DNA of 50,946 nt from a virus, in IMG/VR virus record IMGVR_UViG_3300008954_000074, positions 1-50,946 of that record; one strand, written 5' to 3'. Of the stretch, positions 47,339 to 50,946 are shown piece after piece. A program made the translations under genes and the position numbers. Each line of letters opens with the position of its first letter. Within the stretch, counting starts at the first letter, position 1. The notes beneath the pieces are model-generated. The model ran no database searches and was not told the origin of the DNA. It worked only from the letters and a program-made list of their open reading frames with translations.

Positions 47339-48035
47339 CCTTTTGATCTCCGAACCTGCAGACAGTCATTGCATATGCCTTTTCTTCTTCGTATCGGGTA
47401 GTTGCTACAACTTTGTCATCGTCAGTTAGGTAGCTACTTTCATTTATATCATCGACTTGCTTAGCATAGTATTCTTCGAGCTCCTCGATATCATTGAACA
47501 AGTAGTTGGGGTGATCAGCGCCGGACCAGATTGCGTATTCATATTCAGGCCAGAGTGTAAATGCCTGCTGATATACGTGTCGATAATGCGCAGAATCATA
47601 TTCACGACATTGTTGTTCATGCTCTTCAAGTGTAGGTTCATCGAGTGGGTAGGTATTGTATTTAAATGAGCTGAGAATGTGCGGCGTGATTTCCTTGTGG
47701 TTCTCCTCATCAAGATCGCCGGACACCCATCGATGATATCTATTGTTCTTTTCCTTGGCATCGGTGAGGTCTTCTTTCCACTGCTGCTCAACATGTTCGT
47801 GGGTAGCAAGGTTAGTGTGTACTCTTGCCTGGCCGAACTTTTCTTTGGTCTGCTGAACTGTGATGGTTGCAAGATGATTCCACATCGGACTATAGCCTGA
47901 GATTGATGCTTCCAGCGCATATCCGATCCACTCAGCGATGATGCTAATCTTGTTCCAGTAATCTTCATGCCCTGGCGCGAGTTTATCATTCCAATCACTG
48001 TAATAAACCTGCTCAGTCTTATATTTGCGTGTCAT
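47331..48035 (-). CDS. Hypothetical acidic protein, 234 aa
   Basis: Rich in Tyr, Trp, His and Glu, mostly helical. It opens MTRKYKTEQVYYSDWNDKLA. No domain recognised. It overlaps the GIY-YIG gene by four bases. Confidence 0.65.
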   Translation of the reverse strand: MTRKYKTEQVYYSDWNDKLAPGHEDYWNKISIIAEWIGYALEASISGYSPMWNHLATITVQQTKEKFGQARVHTNLATHEHVEQQWKEDLTDAKEKNNRYHRWVSGDLDEENHKEITPHILSSFKYNTYPLDEPTLEEHEQQCREYDSAHYRHVYQQAFTLWPEYEYAIWSGADHPNYLFNDIEELEEYYAKQVDDINESSYLTDDDKVVATTRYEEEKAYAMTVCRFGDQKDV

Positions 48036-48310
48036 TTAATCAGCTCTTCTTTCTGCTTGCGTGTCAACTTTTTGATTTGTGCCTCCCGGCGTGATGCAGT
48101 CGATCGGTTTTCTGATGGCTCGACGTGAACTAAGCTGACTGGGCGGCGAGATCGTGTATATTTGGCACCCTTTGAGCCGGAGTTGTGTTCCTTTAATCGT
48201 CGCTCAATGTTTGTCGTGATACCGCAGTAAAGAGAACCATCGCCACATTTCACCAGATACACGTACCAGCTAGCTAAGGTTTGAACCATAGTTACAATCA
48301 TCAAACTCAT
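48032..48310 (-). CDS. GIY-YIG endonuclease (YhbQ/UPF0213-like)
   Basis: WYVYLVKCGDGSLYCGITTN and IERRLKEHNSG form the GIY-YIG core, with RRPVSLVHVEPSEN and EAQIKKLTRKQK closing the compact UPF0213-type domain. Catalytic Tyr, Arg and Glu positions are kept. It is a small nuclease domain without DNA-targeting repeats, so a repair-type or host-DNA role is as likely as homing. Three in-frame ATGs (48310, 48301, 48289) are possible starts. Confidence 0.88.
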   Translation of the reverse strand: MSLMIVTMVQTLASWYVYLVKCGDGSLYCGITTNIERRLKEHNSGSKGAKYTRSRRPVSLVHVEPSENRSTASRREAQIKKLTRKQKEELIK

Positions 48311-48437
48311 TCATCAGCTTGCGCAAGGACCTCAGATCTCCGTGATACTCATGTGTTACTGCTAGCACATCTCGGAGTTCATTCAGGATATCACTGACCT
48401 GGTGCAAGTATGCTGTCTCTCTATCTTCGTTATTCAT
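48270..48437 (-). CDS. Hypothetical helical protein, 55 aa
   Basis: ATG at 48437, overlapping the end of the previous gene and 41 bases of the GIY-YIG gene. MNNEDRETAYLHQVSDILNE is helical. No family recognised. Confidence 0.5.
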   Translation of the reverse strand: MNNEDRETAYLHQVSDILNELRDVLAVTHEYHGDLRSLRKLMNEFDDCNYGSNLS

Positions 48438-48660
48438 TGATGTTTCCTTTGCTTATCACTTCCACTTTGTATCTCGTGTAGGGCCCTCGCCCGATATCAT
48501 GTGTCTCTTTTCTGCCAGCAACCAACACCTGCATCAGATCATCGTCGATTTCCTCCAACAACAAGCCTACTGTATCTCTGATCGGATTCCAATACAGCGT
48601 CTCTCTGTCCTGATAGAGCTCTACTATCTTTATAATATCACCACGGAAGTAGTTGTTCAT
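48430..48660 (-). CDS. Small GDLV-family protein
   Basis: 76 residues: YFRGDIIKIVELYQD, DTVGLLLEEIDDDLMQVLVAG, YKVEVISKG. Motif GDII. Coupled by ATGA to the next member upstream. Confidence 0.72.
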   Translation of the reverse strand: MNNYFRGDIIKIVELYQDRETLYWNPIRDTVGLLLEEIDDDLMQVLVAGRKETHDIGRGPYTRYKVEVISKGNINE

Positions 48661-48866
48661 TCTATTTTCTCAATCTTATATAGCTCAGTAGTTACTCGTC
48701 GGATCTTACCTTGTGACAAAACTTGAAACTCATTATCCCAGTTTTTGGTGATCTTCGACTTAAACCTTTTATGACTAATCAAGACACCAACGATATCTTT
48801 GATCTTGCTTTTGTGGATGAACTTATCAGGGTGAACGTAGCATCTTACGAGATCACCTCTGTTCAT
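48657..48866 (-). CDS. Small GDLV-family protein
   Basis: 69 residues: MNRGDLVRCYVHPDKF, IVGVLISHKRFKSK, FQVLSQGKIRRVTTEL. Basic for the family. Confidence 0.76.
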   Translation of the reverse strand: MNRGDLVRCYVHPDKFIHKSKIKDIVGVLISHKRFKSKITKNWDNEFQVLSQGKIRRVTTELYKIEKIE

Positions 48867-49138
48867 GATTCCTCCGCAGGCATCAATGTGAAGTAACTCG
48901 TATTATAGTATTTTATTTGACCTTCCGCAAGAACTGCGTGATGCCTGTGATTGAAGTGCTTTCCCTCAGTATCATAAGTTGTCATCTTCATACGACAAGA
49001 CACAACTCGATCTTTTATGTGTTCGTTATCGGGTTCTTTCTTTAGCATCTCGTATGGGATCACTTCTTCGATATAGATTTTGCTATCGATAGTAGATCCG
49101 TTTTGATCCATTATTTTGACGAAAGATCCTTTAACCAT
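48863..49138 (-). CDS. GDLV-like protein, 91 aa
   Basis: From the ATG at 49138, inside the end of the upstream gene. MVKGSFVKIMDQNGS replaces GDLV by GSFV; SKIYIEEVIPYEM and HHAVLAEGQIKYY follow. A 40-residue insert between strands makes it longer. Confidence 0.65.
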   Translation of the reverse strand: MVKGSFVKIMDQNGSTIDSKIYIEEVIPYEMLKKEPDNEHIKDRVVSCRMKMTTYDTEGKHFNHRHHAVLAEGQIKYYNTSYFTLMPAEES

Positions 49139-49328
49139 TTGCCAACTCCAACTCTTCAAAATAGAACTCAGTATCATTGACACCGTTGATTAGGCAGATC
49201 GCAGTCGTTATTCCTGGCTCTACGTTTATTTTTGTAACAAACCCTATGTCTCCAGCCTCAATCGTGACAGTTGAGAAGTAGTGTGACATGATTGACCGAA
49301 CCAGATCACCTTTTTTAAAGCTCTTCAT
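49131..49328 (-). CDS. Small GDLV-family protein
   Basis: 65 residues: SFKKGDLVRSIMSHYFS, AGDIGFVTKINVEPG, AICLINGVNDTEFYFEEL. Confidence 0.76.
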   Translation of the reverse strand: MKSFKKGDLVRSIMSHYFSTVTIEAGDIGFVTKINVEPGITTAICLINGVNDTEFYFEELELANG

Positions 49329-49566
49329 CTTCTATCTTCTCGATTAGTTTGATGTGAGGTGTCTTGAATAGCTTTCCTTCAACGAGAACTTTAAACCTGT
49401 CTTTCCCGAGTCGATCACCCTTTGTCTTGAACCTCTCGACGATTACGCCGGTCGTGATGTATAGCCCAGTGACTTTTTTGTGAGGCGGAAAGAATCCTAC
49501 CTTGACCATATCACCAGGTTGCAGTTTGTCTTCCTCGTCTTTGAACATTGTTACGAAACCCACCAT
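49315..49566 (-). CDS. Small GDLV-family protein
   Basis: 83 residues: KLQPGDMVKVGFFPPH, TGVIVERFKTKGD, FKVLVEGKLFKTPHIKLI. The start could instead be the ATG at 49548, since neither has a strong ribosome site. Confidence 0.74.
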   Translation of the reverse strand: MVGFVTMFKDEEDKLQPGDMVKVGFFPPHKKVTGLYITTGVIVERFKTKGDRLGKDRFKVLVEGKLFKTPHIKLIEKIEDEEL

Positions 49567-49578
49567 TTTTTATTATAT

Positions 49579-49794
49579 CTACTCGGCGACATCTTTTACA
49601 GGAATCAGTTGTTGCGGTGAGTGTTTAAATATTTTTCGATCTGCAAACCAGAAAACCTGGAACGTTTCGAACTTTTTAACTGAGTGTGTTTGATCGTATG
49701 AATCATTTTGTTTATAGTCATCCTCTTCACGTGATAAGATTATTCCTCTATATAGCAGATTAATGGCTGATGAGACAAGATCCCCTGGTTTCAT
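49579..49794 (-). CDS. Small GDLV-family protein
   Basis: 71 residues: MKPGDLVSSAINLLYRG, RGIILSREEDDY, FQVFWFADRKIFKHSPQQLI. The terminal binding-loop region is longer and His/Gln-rich. Confidence 0.75.
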   Translation of the reverse strand: MKPGDLVSSAINLLYRGIILSREEDDYKQNDSYDQTHSVKKFETFQVFWFADRKIFKHSPQQLIPVKDVAE

Positions 49795-50060
49795 TGATCT
49801 GCCAGCCTAAGATATTCTGGTTCAATAGAGGTAATTTCCCCATCAATCAAGCATTCTACAAGCCATTCACCCGAGATCGCGCTCATCAATGCGTCGAATG
49901 ATGATGTCCTTTCGGGATCCTGGATTACAAGTGTTTTGATTACGATACCCTTTTGTTTGTGATATGGATGGATAACTGGATATGGTTGTCGGTTTGCAAG
50001 GGCTGAATTGTCGAATACCTGGATTAGGTCGCCGGGGGTGAACCTATTCATCTTGGGCAT
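49791..50060 (-). CDS. Small GDLV-family protein
   Basis: 89 residues: RFTPGDLIQVFDNSA, KGIVIKTLVIQDPE, WLVECLIDGEITSIEPEYL. An internal ATG at 50051 is an alternative start. Confidence 0.74.
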   Translation of the reverse strand: MPKMNRFTPGDLIQVFDNSALANRQPYPVIHPYHKQKGIVIKTLVIQDPERTSSFDALMSAISGEWLVECLIDGEITSIEPEYLRLADQ

Positions 50061-50211
50061 GCGTCAGCATTGATTCAGACGATCGATAGATTTCACCACT
50101 AATAAGCACACGAAATAAGCTGGTGTTTGATTTTTCAACTATAATCCCGGGTTCATGTTCTGGCCCAAACATCATTTGTACAAGATCTCCCGGTTTGAAT
50201 GTGTTTTTCAT
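50044..50211 (-). CDS. Small GDLV-family protein, 55 aa
   Basis: ATG at 50211 in a TAATG junction. FKPGDLVQMMFGPEHE, PGIIVEKSNTSLF, RVLISGEIYRSSESML. This is close to the minimal size of the family and shows what the core consists of. Confidence 0.75.
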   Translation of the reverse strand: MKNTFKPGDLVQMMFGPEHEPGIIVEKSNTSLFRVLISGEIYRSSESMLTHAQDE

Positions 50212-50417
50212 TATATCTTCTCCAAATGTTCGATATAGACGTCTATTAGTTTCTTGTCTGCATTTAAAACTTTTGCGTATAATTTTTGGTCGTATCTAAA
50301 GATTAAACCTGTAACAAACATTGGGTTTTCAAATGCCTTTTTTGACATAACACTATTGTAATACGGTGAAGGAGGTAATCCGGTTTGAATTCTGACTAGG
50401 TCGCCTTGTATGATCAT
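50211..50417 (-). CDS. Small GDLV-family protein
   Basis: 68 residues: IIQGDLVRIQTGLPPS, FVTGLIFRYDQKLY, AKVLNADKKLIDVYIEHL. Confidence 0.76.
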   Translation of the reverse strand: MIIQGDLVRIQTGLPPSPYYNSVMSKKAFENPMFVTGLIFRYDQKLYAKVLNADKKLIDVYIEHLEKI

Positions 50418-50689
50418 TTGATCTCTGGGAGCTTGATCAACGCCCCCGCTGTCCAGCCACGGGTCATGACACCGTCTTCTAGAAGGACAGTGAATACTGT
50501 GTATGGAAACTCATTTAGAGGGTCGAAATCACCTGGTGGGCACTCTATGATCTCTGAGGATATGATCATGCCCTTTGTGCCCGGCTGAATCCTTTGATCG
50601 TCTTCGTCAGACCAGAATCGAGGAGAGTTGATGTAGTCATCGGGCTTTGCTTTGACTTCTGAGAAATAAACTAAGTCACCTTTTTTCAT
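50414..50689 (-). CDS. Small GDLV-family protein
   Basis: 91 residues: MKKGDLVYFSEVKAKPD, KGMIISSEIIECPPG, FTVLLEDGVMTRGW. First gene after the class A promoter at 50709. Confidence 0.77.
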   Translation of the reverse strand: MKKGDLVYFSEVKAKPDDYINSPRFWSDEDDQRIQPGTKGMIISSEIIECPPGDFDPLNEFPYTVFTVLLEDGVMTRGWTAGALIKLPEIK

Positions 50690-50708
50690 ATATGAATCCT
50701 TTATAGGT

Positions 50709-50738
50709 ATTATATGTAACCCTCTGCGGTTTACACAT
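50709..50738 (-). promoter_or_regulatory. Class A promoter
   Basis: ATGTGTAAAC, with 18 bases between ATGTGT and TATAAT on the minus strand, adjoining the stop codon at 50738. It probably drives the long run of GDLV genes below it. Confidence 0.7.
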
Positions 50739-50946
50739 TATTCATTAACCTTCACCAGATTATAGATTGAATCTGTCTGGGTTCTGATTGTTCCGTCAGT
50801 TTTCCACCACTTAACATTGACAAATTCAGGTTCTGCTTCTTTTCCAGCAACGGAGAACGCAAAATCCATCACGAATGGCCCTTCAATAACGATACCATGC
50901 TTGAACTTTGAACCGTCCCAGTTTCCCGTGTATTTGACCATGTCGC
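50738..50946 (-). CDS. GDLV-family protein, N-terminus cut by window edge
   Basis: The frame is open to the window edge; the residues before the internal Met read Asp and probably Gly, giving GDMVKYTGNWDGS. FKHGIVIEGPFVMD and VNVKWWKTDG follow. The array therefore continues beyond the window. Confidence 0.72.
   Translation of the reverse strand, partial: DMVKYTGNWDGSKFKHGIVIEGPFVMDFAFSVAGKEAEPEFVNVKWWKTDGTIRTQTDSIYNLVKVNE

Noticed and set aside
47444-47998. 184-aa minus-strand frame
   Set aside because: Entirely inside the 234-aa gene at 47331 in another frame, with Ser/Arg/Thr-rich shadow composition and no start signal.

Overview
The window looks like part of a large tailed-bacteriophage genome. 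About 120 small, tightly packed genes lie almost all on the minus strand and are joined by ATGA, TAATG or GTGA overlaps. Among them are a ten-tRNA cluster, three free-standing endonucleases of homing or GIY-YIG type, a phage-type sigma factor, DNA ligase, peptidoglycan hydrolases and a recurring short helical peptide of the kind I associate with virion proteins. No capsid, terminase, tail-sheath or polymerase gene is in view, so family and genome size cannot be fixed. Many products carry Sec or lipoprotein signals, so the host is Gram-negative. Three MopE-type calcium-binding repeats and a short secreted domain resembling myxobacterial motility-associated proteins hint at a deltaproteobacterial or myxobacterial host (inference).

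Layout, with minus-strand transcription running from high to low coordinates. 37.4-50.9 kb: a dense array of tiny genes dominated by one divergent family of small proteins that open with a GDLV motif (a predicted SH3-like barrel). It is interleaved with a nucleotidyltransferase-like protein, a metallophosphoesterase, a rhodanese, a GIY-YIG nuclease and three proteins with the helical tag. 30.9-37.3 kb: MazG-like, trypsin-like, site-2-protease-like and DnaJ proteins, plus the only multi-gene plus-strand operon (two secreted proteins and a MopE/vWA lipoprotein). 23.7-30.9 kb: probable virion and lysis proteins (tagged proteins, peptidoglycan-binding domains, a large dual-M23 protein, DUF192). 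19.8-23.7 kb: APRT, MTA/SAH nucleosidase, a c-type cytochrome lipoprotein, an SspB-like protein and ATP-dependent DNA ligase. 14.4-19.8 kb: tRNAs mixed with an MT-A70 methyltransferase, a SlyD-like FKBP, an SNase, a Vsr-like homing endonuclease and a candidate 151-nt structured RNA. 1-14.4 kb: sigma factor, HTH protein, M23 peptidase, Dps-like protein, a four-member RNL family, a nucleotidyltransferase-like protein, a phosphoesterase and small unknowns.

Two promoter classes stand out. Class A is GTG(T/C)AA, 18-19 bases, then TATAAT. It occurs 13 times (plus one variant), almost always in the short gap between a stop codon and the next start, and probably drives early or middle expression by host RNA polymerase. 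Class B is ATATTTAT, found just upstream of about eight units including the structured RNA, the large lysin and the tagged proteins. It is a candidate late promoter read with the phage sigma factor, whose region 4 is incomplete.

Taken together the genes suggest nucleotide and SAM by-product salvage, translation support, manipulation of the host envelope and proteolysis, and a very large set of small one-domain proteins whose role is unknown.
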